DNA of 64,000 nt, taken from Alkalihalobacillus sp. YIM B00296 (GTDB lineage: Bacteria > Bacillota > Bacilli > Bacillales > Fictibacillaceae). The notes under the pieces are model-generated. The model was not told the DNA's origin and did no database searches. It saw only the letters and a list, made by a program, of their open reading frames with translations. The DNA is taken from assembly GCF_020179385.1 (NCBI RefSeq), contig NZ_JAIBLJ010000012.1:1-64000 (forward strand), written 5' to 3'. Shown in pieces: positions 26,926-36,154 of this stretch. Positions within the stretch are counted from its first letter, which is position 1; each line of letters starts with the position of its first letter. Position numbers and translations under genes: made by a program.

Positions 26926-26962
26926 GACCATATTGGAATGAACATCTACTATGGTCTTTTTA
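26926..26962 (+). terminator. Terminator of the TetR/membrane protein operon
   Basis: GACCATA (26926-26932) pairs with TATGGTC (26950-26956), followed by TTTTT. Confidence 0.8.
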
Positions 26963-27146
26963 TATTTTGACTTTCACAAAGTATAATTACTTTCCATATC
27001 TGTCGTTTTAAAGGAGGTTTCCAGAATTCCCGAGGGATTTAAGAAGGAGAGAATACTTCGGAACATTGGAATAGCCTCCTGAAAAAAGGGATTAATTTCA
27101 GAAGGCTGAACGAATGTTTTTCAAAAGAGTGATTAGCTATCTTGTT

Positions 27147-28064
27147 CTATAAGTAAATCTGGCCGGTTCCCATGATTATTGATTTTCCGCCTATTTTAAC
27201 CTTTTTAATTTTATTTTCTTCTTTCACTACGGTTATATCGATAAAACTCGGTCTTCCCATCTCTATTCCTTGTTCACTTCTTATCGTATGAATACCATCA
27301 GCAGCAGAAGGCACGACGCCATGCTTAACTAAATAAGCGCCTAGAGGTCCGCTTGCTGCACCTGTTGCAGGATCCTCGGATATACCCATCGCAGGCGCGA
27401 ACATCCTGCTATGAACTGTAGATTGTGGTTCTTCTGTTTCCGTTGTAAATGTGAAAATATGTTTCGTATTAGGGTTCTCGCTAAAATATTTTTCCCATAC
27501 ATCGGTACGAAAGTTGATCTTTTTCATTGCGGATAGTGAATGGACAGGGATGTACAAGAAAGGCACCCCCGATGAAACGGTTTGAAGTGGAAGGATTGGA
27601 TCCAATTCGTCCAAGGAAAGAGACAACAGTTTTGCCGCTAGTTCCCTATCAGTATATTCATCACCAAAGGAAGGTAATGGTTGTTCCATTTCTACTTTCA
27701 ATATACCGTTATCCAACATTTCAACTGTTACAGGAACATCCCCGACGCCTTCTTCAAATACCCACTCATTTATACCAGTTTTAGTTTCAATCATGCCTTT
27801 TTCAGCCATTACGTATACTGCGCCGATAGTCGGATGGCCAGCCATAGGCAATTCAACTTGAGGTGTAAATATACTTAACCTTCTTTCTTTTTTTGGATCA
27901 TTAGGTTTACGGATAAACACCGTTTCCGATAAATTTAATTCCCTGGCTATCATCTGCATGGATTCATGGGTCAAGTTTGATTCTTCTTCAAACACCGCCA
28001 ATTGATTTCCTCCAAAAGGTTTTGTGGTGAACACATCGACTAACGTATAATTTAAAGTTTTCAT
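27147..28064 (-). CDS. PhzF-family isomerase-like protein, copy 1
   Basis: The 305-aa protein has the PhzF diaminopimelate-epimerase-like fold in two halves. Key motifs are VDVFTTKPFGGNQLAVF at the N-terminus, the catalytic Glu region ELNLSETVFI, RLSIFTPQVELPMAGHPTIG, and DPATGAASGPLGAYLV. In phenazine producers PhzF isomerises DHHA, but no phenazine genes are here, so the substrate is unknown. A small peptide gene and a LysR gene lie upstream. It shares the family but little direct identity with the copy at 40273. Confidence 0.92.
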   Translation of the reverse strand: MKTLNYTLVDVFTTKPFGGNQLAVFEEESNLTHESMQMIARELNLSETVFIRKPNDPKKERRLSIFTPQVELPMAGHPTIGAVYVMAEKGMIETKTGINEWVFEEGVGDVPVTVEMLDNGILKVEMEQPLPSFGDEYTDRELAAKLLSLSLDELDPILPLQTVSSGVPFLYIPVHSLSAMKKINFRTDVWEKYFSENPNTKHIFTFTTETEEPQSTVHSRMFAPAMGISEDPATGAASGPLGAYLVKHGVVPSAADGIHTIRSEQGIEMGRPSFIDITVVKEENKIKKVKIGGKSIIMGTGQIYL

Positions 28065-28095
28065 TTATATCCTCCTCGATACTTTTTGTGTAGAT

Positions 28096-28230
28096 TTAAG
28101 GGGCCATAGGGATTATATGGATCTTATGATCATCGTTTTTTGTCAACTCCATATTACTTTCAGCTGTCATTTTAAAATAACCTGCAAGAATCAGAACAAT
28201 CAATAAAATAGTTAATCCATTTTTTTTCAT
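28096..28230 (-). CDS. Tiny membrane or secreted peptide, 44 aa
   Basis: ATG 28230 follows AAAAGGGAGG. The peptide begins MKKNGLTILLIVLILAGYFK, a typical signal or anchor segment, followed by a polar tail ending DDHKIHIIPMAP. It sits between phzF (same strand, 31 bp away) and the divergent LysR gene. Length and layout resemble secreted signal-peptide precursors or single-pass membrane peptides. No family is recognised. Confidence 0.6.
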   Translation of the reverse strand: MKKNGLTILLIVLILAGYFKMTAESNMELTKNDDHKIHIIPMAP

Positions 28231-28342
28231 GTGTATTACCTCCCTTTTCTTATATTAATCATATGTTAGGATTTTACATTAATCAAATGAATGTTTATAA
28301 TGTTTAAGATGAATTAATTTAATAGAAAATGGATGTGTTAAT

Positions 28343-29227
28343 GTGACCTTACTTCAATACGAAATCTTTAAAGAAGTTATCGATTCAGGAAGTTTTACTA
28401 AAGCCGGAGATGAACTTGGTCTTACTCAATCTGCTGTCAGTCATGCTGTAAAGGGCCTGGAAGCTGAACTCGACCTTACACTTTTGAAGAGGGGGCGTAC
28501 TGGCGTTTCGTTAACGGATGAAGGGGAAAGGATCCTGACTTATATCAGAGAAATCCTGAATCTGTCAGAAAAAATGAAACAAGAGGCTGGCAGGTTGAAT
28601 GGTCTGGAAATTGGAATGATTCGGATTGGTACGTTTCCAAGTGTATCAGCGTACTTGCTGCCTTCAATCATAGAAAAGTTTCATACCATGTATCCTGCAA
28701 TACAGGTTGAATTCCATGAGGGTGGGTACCATGACCTTAAACAAATGGTATCGTCCAATGTCATTGATATTAGTTTTCTGACTGCTAATCATGCTGAAAA
28801 CTTGGATTTCATACCATTATTTGATGATCACCTTCATGTTATTTTGCCTGGTTCACATCCCTTGAAAAGTGAAAAACAGATCAGTGTCCACGATATTTCT
28901 TCAGACCCATTTATAATGCCAAAGGCTGGCTGTGATGATTTGATAAGGGAGCTATTCAAGAAAAATAAACTTAAGCCGAATGTATATTGTGAAATTGCAG
29001 ATAATCAAACCATTATCGCCATGGTGGAAAAAAACCTGGGGATAAGCATCGTACCAGAGATTGTCATACATGCCAACAAAGATTTGGTTCAGATGGAGTT
29101 AAAAGAAGGAACCTTTCGGACAATTGGATTGGCACTCCCTAACCTCCATACTGTATCCCCGGCGGTTGCAGCATTTATTGAGTTGACAAAATCAATGATC
29201 AATGAAGGAAAAAGCATTAAGGTTTAA
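28343..29227 (+). CDS. LysR-family transcriptional regulator
   Basis: The 294-aa protein uses GTG 28343. HTH: FKEVIDSGSFTKAGDELGLT, then QSAVSHAVKGLEAELDLTLL. The effector domain starts at about residue 90 (GMIRIGTFPSVSAYLLPSII). It matches the CysL/YwbI/CynR-like class in layout. Divergent from the small peptide/phzF pair, which it probably controls. A strong terminator follows. Confidence 0.92.
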   Translation: MTLLQYEIFKEVIDSGSFTKAGDELGLTQSAVSHAVKGLEAELDLTLLKRGRTGVSLTDEGERILTYIREILNLSEKMKQEAGRLNGLEIGMIRIGTFPSVSAYLLPSIIEKFHTMYPAIQVEFHEGGYHDLKQMVSSNVIDISFLTANHAENLDFIPLFDDHLHVILPGSHPLKSEKQISVHDISSDPFIMPKAGCDDLIRELFKKNKLKPNVYCEIADNQTIIAMVEKNLGISIVPEIVIHANKDLVQMELKEGTFRTIGLALPNLHTVSPAVAAFIELTKSMINEGKSIKV

Positions 29228-29253
29228 GAAAAAAGTTATGAACCTTTTAAATG

Positions 29254-29289
29254 CCTGAGTGGTGAACTTCAACACCACTCAGGTTTTTT
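29254..29289 (+). terminator. Terminator of the LysR gene
   Basis: CCTGAGTGGTG (29254-29264) and CACCACTCAGG (29273-29283) form an 11-bp stem followed by TTTTTT. Confidence 0.92.
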
Positions 29290-29302
29290 GTACGTTAATA
29301 AA

Positions 29303-29350
29303 GTAAAACTTTTCAGCGATGTAGCTAACCGGCGTAGCAGAAAAGTTTAC
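29303..29350. repeat. Solitary inverted repeat in the LysR-PTS gap
   Basis: GTAAAACTTTTC (29303-29314) and GAAAAGTTTAC (29340-29350) are near-perfect arms around a 25-nt loop with CCGGCG; TACGT/ACGTA extend it outward. Function unclear; REP-like or a leftover attenuator. Confidence 0.5.
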
Positions 29351-29505
29351 GTACTAAATATAAATGCAACAAGGCTCTGCTTTCCGCCAAGGCTTGGCTG
29401 AGCCAAGTTTTCTTTATGCTTTAAAAAATCCCTGGAACATGTCTGTGCATGGATGGGCTATATGAGTATAATATTGCAAACTTTTACTTTACAATATTTA
29501 CACAT

Positions 29506-29519
29506 TGAAAACACTTACA
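29506..29519 (+). promoter_or_regulatory. cre-like CcpA site upstream of the PTS regulator
   Basis: TGAAAACACTTACA matches the cre consensus TGWAARCGYTWWCW except at the central G. It overlaps a possible -35 (TTGAAA, 29505-29510) with TTATGA 17 bp downstream. Carbon catabolite repression of a sugar PTS would be expected. Confidence 0.5.
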
Positions 29520-29618
29520 ATAGCTTGTTATGAGCGTTATTATAGAGGTGGATGATGATTATCACATTCATTGAAGTACAATTATGCAAATATAGATTTG
29601 TAGATAAGGGGTGTCCCC

Positions 29619-31724
29619 ATGGTATTGGATAAAAGACGTGCACACTTATTATCCATCATTCAACAATCCCATACGCCCATCCCGACAAAGGAATTAGTCA
29701 GAAAGATGAGGGTTTCTCAGCGTACCATCTATTATGACTTGCATCAGATCAACAATTGGTTGGAAAATCAGAACTTGGAGTCAATCCAAAATATCCGCGG
29801 CAAAGGCCTTTACTTGCCTGAAAGCACTAGAGTTAAGGTAGAGGTCCATCATCATGATGGGTTCGATGGCTGGCAATATCAATTATCCAAACAAGAGCGT
29901 GAACTGCTGATTAAAGCTATCATTCTACTGGAAGAGCAGAATGCTTCCATGGATCGTTTCATGGAGACGACTGGCATGAGCCGGGGGACGGTTGCTGAAG
30001 CCCTCAAATCAATCAAGAAAGAATTTGGGAGTAACGATTTGAAGCTGCAATACAAACCTGGTTCAGGCTATATGCTGGATGGACCTGAGGAAACCAAGAG
30101 AAGAATGGTGTCAGATGTTCTGACAACAGTCCTTTCACATAAAGAATGGCCGTATATACGAAATGAAGTACTGCGGATGATCCAGGCGGAGGATGGAGGC
30201 TTGAACCAGGATAAGAGAGGTTCAGTCAAAACACTGCTATATGAGGCGGAAAAAGAATTAGGATTGACACTCACCGATGAGATGGTCGAGATCTTATCGC
30301 TTCAAATCTTCATTATGTTGAAGCGGATCCATCAGCAAAGATTGGTTACTGTCGACCCGGAAGAGAAAAGCGTGCTTCAACAGACGGAAGCCTATCAGGC
30401 AGCCTTGCGTATTGCGAAGAAACTGGGAACGATGTGGGAAGTCCAACTTCCTGAAAATGAGGTGTGCTTCATTACGATGAATCTACTTGGCTCGAAAGTC
30501 CATCATGATGATTTCAGCCGTTATGCACAAAGTGAACTAATCGGACTTCAAAAAGTGGTCCACCGTATGGTTTCTGACTTCCAAACCTATGCATGTGTCA
30601 TTTTTGATGATCGGAAGGGGCTTGAAGAGAATCTCATTTCGCATATCAAACCAACTTATTATCGCTTGAAATATGGCGTTAAGATCGGTAATGAATTGTC
30701 CCAAAGCATCCAGGAGAACTACCAGGACATCTACCATTTGACGAAGCGGGTCATGCTTCACCTGGAGTATTACGTCGGCCAACCGATCCCTGATGAGGAA
30801 ATCGCCTACATCACCTTACACTTTGGAGGCTGGCTTACAAAAGAAAAAAAGCAGGTCGAGACGAAATACAGAGCCATCATCGTTTGTGAGAATGGAATCG
30901 GTACGTCCAACATGCTGAAAGCACAGTTGGAAAACTTGATTACCGGACTTGAAGTCATCGAAACGCTTTCTATGAGAGAGTTCCAGGTGAAGGATTACGA
31001 TGTGGATGTGATTTTTTCAACCAATTTCATCAAACCGAAAATCATTCCAGTCATCCATGTACCGGCGATTTTATCGACCACCGAAAAAGAATACGTATTC
31101 CAGCGGATGAACGAGCTTTTTGGTCAGAATACAAGGTCGAAGGATTTGCCGGATCGGGTGCTGGAAGTCGTTGAAAAGTATGCAACCGTAAATGGAAAAG
31201 AGGAATTGAAAAGGGAAATATCGGCATTATTAGAGACAAAATCACCAAAAACAAAGGAGCTACGGAAACCTATGCTCAATGAATTATTGACAGAAGAAAC
31301 GATCCAGCTCGAAGACCGTGTAGCTGATTGGGAGGAATCAATAAGGCTCGCTGCGCAGCCTTTAGTCGATCTGGATTCGATCCGTACGGGTTATGTAGAC
31401 GCGATGATCGAAAACGTGAAGGAGCTTGGCCCATACATTGTCATCGCCCCCCGGATCGCAATTCCTCACGCCCGCCCGGAAGCAGGCGTTGAGCGATTGG
31501 GGATGAGCCTGTTACGGCTGAAAGAGCCGGTCTATTTTTCATCCCAAACGAAACATCAGGCGCAGCTCATTATCGTATTGGCGGCAATCGACAACCAGAC
31601 GCATCTTAAAGCACTGGCTCAACTGACCGAACTGCTATCAAACGAGAAAAACGTCGATCGCCTGATTTTGTCAGAAGATCGTACGAGTGTAGTGGAATTG
31701 ATCAATCAAGCGATTACAGCTTAA
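29619..31724 (+). CDS. BglG/MtlR-type PRD transcriptional regulator with EIIB- and EIIA-like domains
   Basis: The 701-aa protein begins with HTH domains (residues 5-60, IPTKELVRKMRVSQRTIYYD). Two PRD modules follow at about 180-290 and 290-395 (conserved His in ITMNLLGSKVHHDD and ITLHFGGW). An EIIB-like domain has CENGIGTSNML at about 425, and an EIIA domain of the mannitol/fructose type has IAIPHARPEAG with the phosphorylatable His near 617. Such proteins activate PTS operons when PRDs are phosphorylated appropriately. It directly precedes ulaB/ulaA-type genes, so it is their likely activator. Confidence 0.92.
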   Translation: MVLDKRRAHLLSIIQQSHTPIPTKELVRKMRVSQRTIYYDLHQINNWLENQNLESIQNIRGKGLYLPESTRVKVEVHHHDGFDGWQYQLSKQERELLIKAIILLEEQNASMDRFMETTGMSRGTVAEALKSIKKEFGSNDLKLQYKPGSGYMLDGPEETKRRMVSDVLTTVLSHKEWPYIRNEVLRMIQAEDGGLNQDKRGSVKTLLYEAEKELGLTLTDEMVEILSLQIFIMLKRIHQQRLVTVDPEEKSVLQQTEAYQAALRIAKKLGTMWEVQLPENEVCFITMNLLGSKVHHDDFSRYAQSELIGLQKVVHRMVSDFQTYACVIFDDRKGLEENLISHIKPTYYRLKYGVKIGNELSQSIQENYQDIYHLTKRVMLHLEYYVGQPIPDEEIAYITLHFGGWLTKEKKQVETKYRAIIVCENGIGTSNMLKAQLENLITGLEVIETLSMREFQVKDYDVDVIFSTNFIKPKIIPVIHVPAILSTTEKEYVFQRMNELFGQNTRSKDLPDRVLEVVEKYATVNGKEELKREISALLETKSPKTKELRKPMLNELLTEETIQLEDRVADWEESIRLAAQPLVDLDSIRTGYVDAMIENVKELGPYIVIAPRIAIPHARPEAGVERLGMSLLRLKEPVYFSSQTKHQAQLIIVLAAIDNQTHLKALAQLTELLSNEKNVDRLILSEDRTSVVELINQAITA

Positions 31725-31744
31725 CAATAAGGAGGACATAGAAA

Positions 31745-32011
31745 ATGAAAAAGATTTTAGTAGTATGCGGAAATGGGTTAGGAAGCAGCATGATCGTAGA
31801 AATGAATGTCAACGCAGCGCTGAAGGATATGGGGAAAGAAGCGGAGGTTTCACATACGGACCTTACTACAGCGAAGACAGAACAAGCTGATCTCTATCTA
31901 GGGTCTGAAGACATTGTGGAAAGTTTGGAAGATGGGAAGAAAAAGGTAGTCAAGCTGAAGAATTTAATGGATAAAAACGAGCTCCGTGAAGCGTTAGAAA
32001 ACAATTTGTAA
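31745..32011 (+). CDS. ulaB: PTS ascorbate-type EIIB component
   Basis: The 88-aa protein has the EIIB P-loop VVCGNGLGSSMIVEMN near residue 8, whose cysteine is the phosphorylation site. This form is typical of L-ascorbate (SgaB/UlaB) EIIB. SD AGGAGG precedes ATG 31745. It lies between the regulator and the EIIC gene. EIIA would be supplied by the C-terminal EIIA of the regulator or from elsewhere in the genome, because no separate ulaC is present. Confidence 0.9.
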   Translation: MKKILVVCGNGLGSSMIVEMNVNAALKDMGKEAEVSHTDLTTAKTEQADLYLGSEDIVESLEDGKKKVVKLKNLMDKNELREALENNL

Positions 32012-32042
32012 CTCAAATACAAAAAAGAAGGGGCGGTAACCC

Positions 32043-33410
32043 ATGATTGATTTGATTATGAATGATATTTTAGGTACGCCTGCAATCCTGGTCGGATTAT
32101 TCGCGTTGATCGGTTTGCTTGTCCAACGGAAAAACTCCGGGGACGTCGTTTCAGGAACATTGAAGACAATATTGGGATTTGTCATTCTTGGTGCAGGTGC
32201 AGGTGTGCTCGTCCAATCGTTGGACAAGTTCAGCGGTATGTTCAATGAAGCATTCTCGGTCGGTGGCGTGATACCGAATAATGAAGCGATTGTTGCGCTC
32301 GCACAGGAAAGCTTCGGTACCGAGACAGCCATGATCATGCTGTTCGGTATGATCGTCAACATCCTGTTGGCTCGATTCACTCCGTTTAAGTATATCTTTC
32401 TGACAGGTCATCATACGATGTTCATGGCGTGTATGATTGCGGTCATTTTAAAAACCGGAGGATTATCTGGAGTATCAATGGTCATCATCGGTTCGATCAT
32501 CTTAGGATCATTGATGGTCCTTTTTCCAGCAATGCTTCAACCGTATACTCGCAAGGTCACCGGTTCAGATGATTTCGCGATCGGTCACTTCGGATCCATC
32601 GGTTATTTCGTATCAGCCGCAGTTGGAAAAATGGTCGGAAAAGGATCCAAGTCGACAGAAGAGATCAAGGTGCCGAAATCACTTGGTTTCCTTCGTGATA
32701 CATCCGTTTCCGTATCATTGACGATGGTGATCCTGTTCTTCATCGTAGCAGGGTTTGCGGGATCCTCGTATATCGAATCTGAATTAAGTGGAGGACAAAA
32801 CTTCCTTGTCTTCGCCTTTATGCAGGGTCTTACCTTCGCTGCCGGCGTGTATATCATCCTTGCTGGTGTCCGCATGCTCCTTGGTGAAATTGTGCCAGCC
32901 TTCAAAGGGATTGCTGACAAAGTCGTACCGAATGCAAAACCGGCACTGGATTGCCCAGCGGTCTTCCCATTTGCGAGTAATGCCGTCATCATCGGTTTCT
33001 TATCGAGTTTTGTCGCTGGGTTGATATGCATGGCATTCCTGCCTTTATTAGGATTGAAGGTAATCGTCCCTGGATTGGTACCACACTTTTTCACAGGAGC
33101 AGCAGCCGGGGTCTTCGGAAATGCAACCGGGGGAAGAAAAGGAGCGATCATCGGTTCGATGGCAAACGGGGTCATGATCAGCTTTTTACCAGCGTTGTTG
33201 TTACCGGTGCTAGGCTCACTAGGATTTGAAGGCACGACATTTGGAGACACAGACTTCGGTGTTGTTGGAATCGTACTTGGAAATCTCATCCGGTTGATCC
33301 AGTCGAATATCCTTGTCGTCCTCGTAATCCTCGGAATCCTTGCGCTTCTATTCTGGATCGGCTGGAAATCAAAAGCTAATGACAATAAAAATAATACGGA
33401 AGCAGCGTAA
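32043..33410 (+). CDS. ulaA: PTS ascorbate-type EIIC permease
   Basis: The 455-aa membrane protein starts at ATG 32043 and has the UlaA family sequence: DILGTPAILVGLFALIGLLV, ILLARFTPFKYIFLTGHHTMFMA, GHFGSIGYFVSAAVG, and FFTGAAAGVFGNATGG. It has about ten to eleven helices. With EIIB it forms a PTS transporter of L-ascorbate or a similar polyol/sugar acid. The catabolic genes ulaD/E/F/G are absent here, so substrate is inferred from family only. Confidence 0.92.
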   Translation: MIDLIMNDILGTPAILVGLFALIGLLVQRKNSGDVVSGTLKTILGFVILGAGAGVLVQSLDKFSGMFNEAFSVGGVIPNNEAIVALAQESFGTETAMIMLFGMIVNILLARFTPFKYIFLTGHHTMFMACMIAVILKTGGLSGVSMVIIGSIILGSLMVLFPAMLQPYTRKVTGSDDFAIGHFGSIGYFVSAAVGKMVGKGSKSTEEIKVPKSLGFLRDTSVSVSLTMVILFFIVAGFAGSSYIESELSGGQNFLVFAFMQGLTFAAGVYIILAGVRMLLGEIVPAFKGIADKVVPNAKPALDCPAVFPFASNAVIIGFLSSFVAGLICMAFLPLLGLKVIVPGLVPHFFTGAAAGVFGNATGGRKGAIIGSMANGVMISFLPALLLPVLGSLGFEGTTFGDTDFGVVGIVLGNLIRLIQSNILVVLVILGILALLFWIGWKSKANDNKNNTEAA

Positions 33411-33447
33411 AGGTGAAGAGAATAGTCAATTGATGATATAAAGGCTT

Positions 33448-33492
33448 AAAATCGCAGGTGGGTTTCATAAACGAACTCATCTGCGATTTTTT
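33448..33492 (+). terminator. Terminator of the PTS operon
   Basis: AAAATCGCAG (33448-33457) pairs with CTGCGATTTT (33481-33490) followed by TT; GGTGGGTTT and GAACTCAT extend the stem imperfectly. Confidence 0.88.
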
Positions 33493-33597
33493 GTGAAATT
33501 TTGTCCTTTTTTCTTGCTAAATAATCAATAGAGTGCAAAACTATTATTAAATAACAGATAATTGCGAAAATTCAAACGAATGAAGGAGGGGTAATCG

Positions 33598-35007
33598 TTG
33601 GGTAATATTTATATCACCATTGTTATTCTTTATTTACTGTTGATGATTTTGATGGGAATCTACTATGCAAAAAGAGAAGTTAAAACAAGTGAAGACTTTA
33701 TGTTAGCCGGTAGGCGGCTGCCCAGAATCGTTTTGATCGGAACCCTTTTAACGACTTGGGTCGGATCCGGAACCGTCGTCGGAGGTGCGAGCTTCATTTA
33801 TCAGTATGGTCCTCTCGCAGCAATCATTTATTTCGCAGGTGCTCCGATCGGCATTTTTATCCTTTACTTCATCGCTCATAAAGCGCGGTCCTTAAGTAAA
33901 TATACGATACCGGAAATGTTAGAAATAAAATTCGGTAAGAAAACAAGAACGATTTCAGCTCTTTTTATCTTACTAGCCTATGTAGGGATCACCTCTTATC
34001 AATTTATTGGTGGGGGGTATGTCCTGAAAATCACAACTGGTATTTCTGTTGAATTTGGTACCTTGATTACAGCTGCTGTCGTTATTTTCCTTGCCACTAC
34101 CGGTGGGATGTTTTCTGTCGCCTATACTGATTTTCTAAGTTCATTTCTCATCGTGATCGGCTTTGTCATAGGTATCCCGTTTGCTTTATCAGCAGTAGGT
34201 GGTTTTGATGGATTGACATCAGGACTATCGGATCATCAATTAACATGGGACGGAGGATTGTCTGTTCCACAGTTATTAGGCTTTTTCCTGCCGACTTTTC
34301 TGCTAATATTGGGTGACCAAAATATGTATCAACGTTTTTCCTCTGCAAAAACCCCTGCTATTGCCAAGAAATCTACTATTGGCTTTTTAATTGGTGACAT
34401 ATTGATTATGGGACTTGCTATTATACTCGCCACTTGTTCCATCGTACTTTTCCCGAATATTCCTCCAGATACTGCGATATTGGAACTTGCTGCCAGTGGA
34501 TTGCCAATAGGAATTGGATCGCTGATACTTGCAGCGTCAGTCGCTTTTATCATTACCACTGGAAACTCCTACTTATTATCGTCGGCTGGGAATCTCGTAT
34601 ATGACTTAATACAGGGCGCTAAAAAGAATAAAATTGCAGAAAATAAACTACTTAAATTAAACCGATATATCGTTATCCTTCTAGGAGTCTTTGCATATAG
34701 TCTTGGTCAGTTCTTCCCTTCAGTGTTATCGATTCAAATGTATTCTTACACCATGTATGGAGCTGCAATCACCCCGACTATTTTGGCTAGTTTTCTTTGG
34801 AACAGAGCTACTACTCCTGGGGTTTTATCGTCCATAATCATTGGCGGAGTAGCAACGCTATTTTGGGAAATAGGCCTACAAAAACCGATGGATTGGAACA
34901 GTGTATTGTTTTCACTACCTTTGTCAGTCATTGCGTTAGTTGTTGTAAGTCTATTCACACCACCTGAAAAGCTGGATGTAGATCCAGCGACAAGTATAAG
35001 TAAATAA
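33598..35007 (+). CDS. Sodium:solute symporter family (SSS) transporter
   Basis: TTG 33598 follows GAAGGAGGGG and gives 469 aa with about 12-13 helices. SSS signatures: TSEDFMLAGRRLPR in the first loop, TTWVGSGTVVGGASF, and the GDQNMYQRFSSAKTPAIAKK region. It is followed 16 bp later by an M24-family gene, so the imported solute is probably that enzyme's substrate. A compatible solute or amino-acid derivative is a reasonable guess; nothing in the sequence fixes it. Confidence 0.92.
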   Translation: MGNIYITIVILYLLLMILMGIYYAKREVKTSEDFMLAGRRLPRIVLIGTLLTTWVGSGTVVGGASFIYQYGPLAAIIYFAGAPIGIFILYFIAHKARSLSKYTIPEMLEIKFGKKTRTISALFILLAYVGITSYQFIGGGYVLKITTGISVEFGTLITAAVVIFLATTGGMFSVAYTDFLSSFLIVIGFVIGIPFALSAVGGFDGLTSGLSDHQLTWDGGLSVPQLLGFFLPTFLLILGDQNMYQRFSSAKTPAIAKKSTIGFLIGDILIMGLAIILATCSIVLFPNIPPDTAILELAASGLPIGIGSLILAASVAFIITTGNSYLLSSAGNLVYDLIQGAKKNKIAENKLLKLNRYIVILLGVFAYSLGQFFPSVLSIQMYSYTMYGAAITPTILASFLWNRATTPGVLSSIIIGGVATLFWEIGLQKPMDWNSVLFSLPLSVIALVVVSLFTPPEKLDVDPATSISK

Positions 35008-35023
35008 TTGGAGGGTTTAATTT

Positions 35024-36154
35024 ATGGATATTAAAAAACGTATTGTTCGGTTTAGAAATTATCTTGAAGAAAATGGTTTATCTGCTGCAGTGGTGATGTT
35101 ACCGGACCATCAATATTACTTGACGGGATTCAAGGCGCTGATCTATTCAAGACCGATTTATCTAGTTGTTGACGCTAATAAGAGTACTTTGATCGTTCCT
35201 GGGCTAGAAGAGCTTCATGCCATCCATGAAGCAGAAGTGGACCATATAGAGGTTTATTATGAACATCCGGAAGAAGTAAAAACTGACCAAATGACTGTTG
35301 TCAGGGAGGTCTTAGCTCAGCACTCTGAGCATGCTGGCATAGGATTAGACCTTGGTAGTGCCCCTGCTAGTCTATATCATTTCATCAAAAACTTGGAATT
35401 TTCCATTTCGGATGTCGGAGAAGAACTTGTACGTATGCGTTACATTAAAGATGAAGATGAAATCAATATGATGAAGAAGGCTGGAGAGTTGGTCAATCTA
35501 GGTGTCAAAACCTCTATTGAAGCTTGTATGGAAGGGACAAGTGAACTAGAAATCGATTCAAAAGGAAATCTTGCAATATACACGAAAGCATCAAGTGAAT
35601 ACCAAGGGGCGACATTAGATCTTATCGTCATGTCACCATCTGGTAAAGTACTAACGACTTTACCACATGTTTTTTCTAATACAAGACGTTTTGACTGGGG
35701 AGATGCTGTTATTCATAGTCGCCAAGTTGCGCTTAATGGATATAGGGCAGAGTTGGAAAGGACGATCTTTGTAGGTGAACCTGACGATGACCAAAAGAAG
35801 ATATTTGAGGTAGCTACAGAGGCACAATTAAGGGCATTGGATTTTATCCGTCCTGGAGTCACTGCCGCAGAAGTAGATAAGGTGGCTAGAAAAGTCATAG
35901 AAGATTCGGACTTAGGGCAATATGCTGTTCACAGAACTGGTCATGGATTAGGCATATCCGCACACGAAGAACCGTATGTTCGTTTTGATAATGATCTGGT
36001 TCTGGAAGAAGGCATGGTGTTTTGTGTTGAACCAGGGATATATGTACCCGGGATTGGTGGTTTCCGACACTCTGATACTGTTGTTCTTCGAAAGAATGGT
36101 GCTGAATTGATTACAGAATATCCAAAAACACTGAACCAACTGATTCTACAATAG
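35024..36154 (+). CDS. M24 family (pita-bread fold) hydrolase with altered metal ligands
   Basis: The 376-aa protein has the N-terminal creatinase-like domain (residues 1-130, LPDHQYYLTGFKALIYSRP) and the C-terminal M24 catalytic domain. Canonical Xaa-Pro peptidases have ligands Asp, Asp, His, Glu, Glu. Here the first region reads GDAVIHSRQVALNGYRAELERT: the usual Asp of D.G is Ser and the SD becomes AE. HGLGISAHEEP and VEPGIY are kept, but the last Glu (RxED) is changed to RHSD. This resembles non-metal members such as creatinase or ectoine hydrolase rather than a metallopeptidase. The SSS symporter next to it fits a C-N hydrolase for an imported solute. Confidence 0.85.
   Translation: MDIKKRIVRFRNYLEENGLSAAVVMLPDHQYYLTGFKALIYSRPIYLVVDANKSTLIVPGLEELHAIHEAEVDHIEVYYEHPEEVKTDQMTVVREVLAQHSEHAGIGLDLGSAPASLYHFIKNLEFSISDVGEELVRMRYIKDEDEINMMKKAGELVNLGVKTSIEACMEGTSELEIDSKGNLAIYTKASSEYQGATLDLIVMSPSGKVLTTLPHVFSNTRRFDWGDAVIHSRQVALNGYRAELERTIFVGEPDDDQKKIFEVATEAQLRALDFIRPGVTAAEVDKVARKVIEDSDLGQYAVHRTGHGLGISAHEEPYVRFDNDLVLEEGMVFCVEPGIYVPGIGGFRHSDTVVLRKNGAELITEYPKTLNQLILQ

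Noticed and set aside
32603-33385. 260-residue minus-strand frame opposite ulaA
   Set aside because: Composition (Pro, Thr, Asn rich) is that of an antisense shadow of a membrane protein gene; no start signal.
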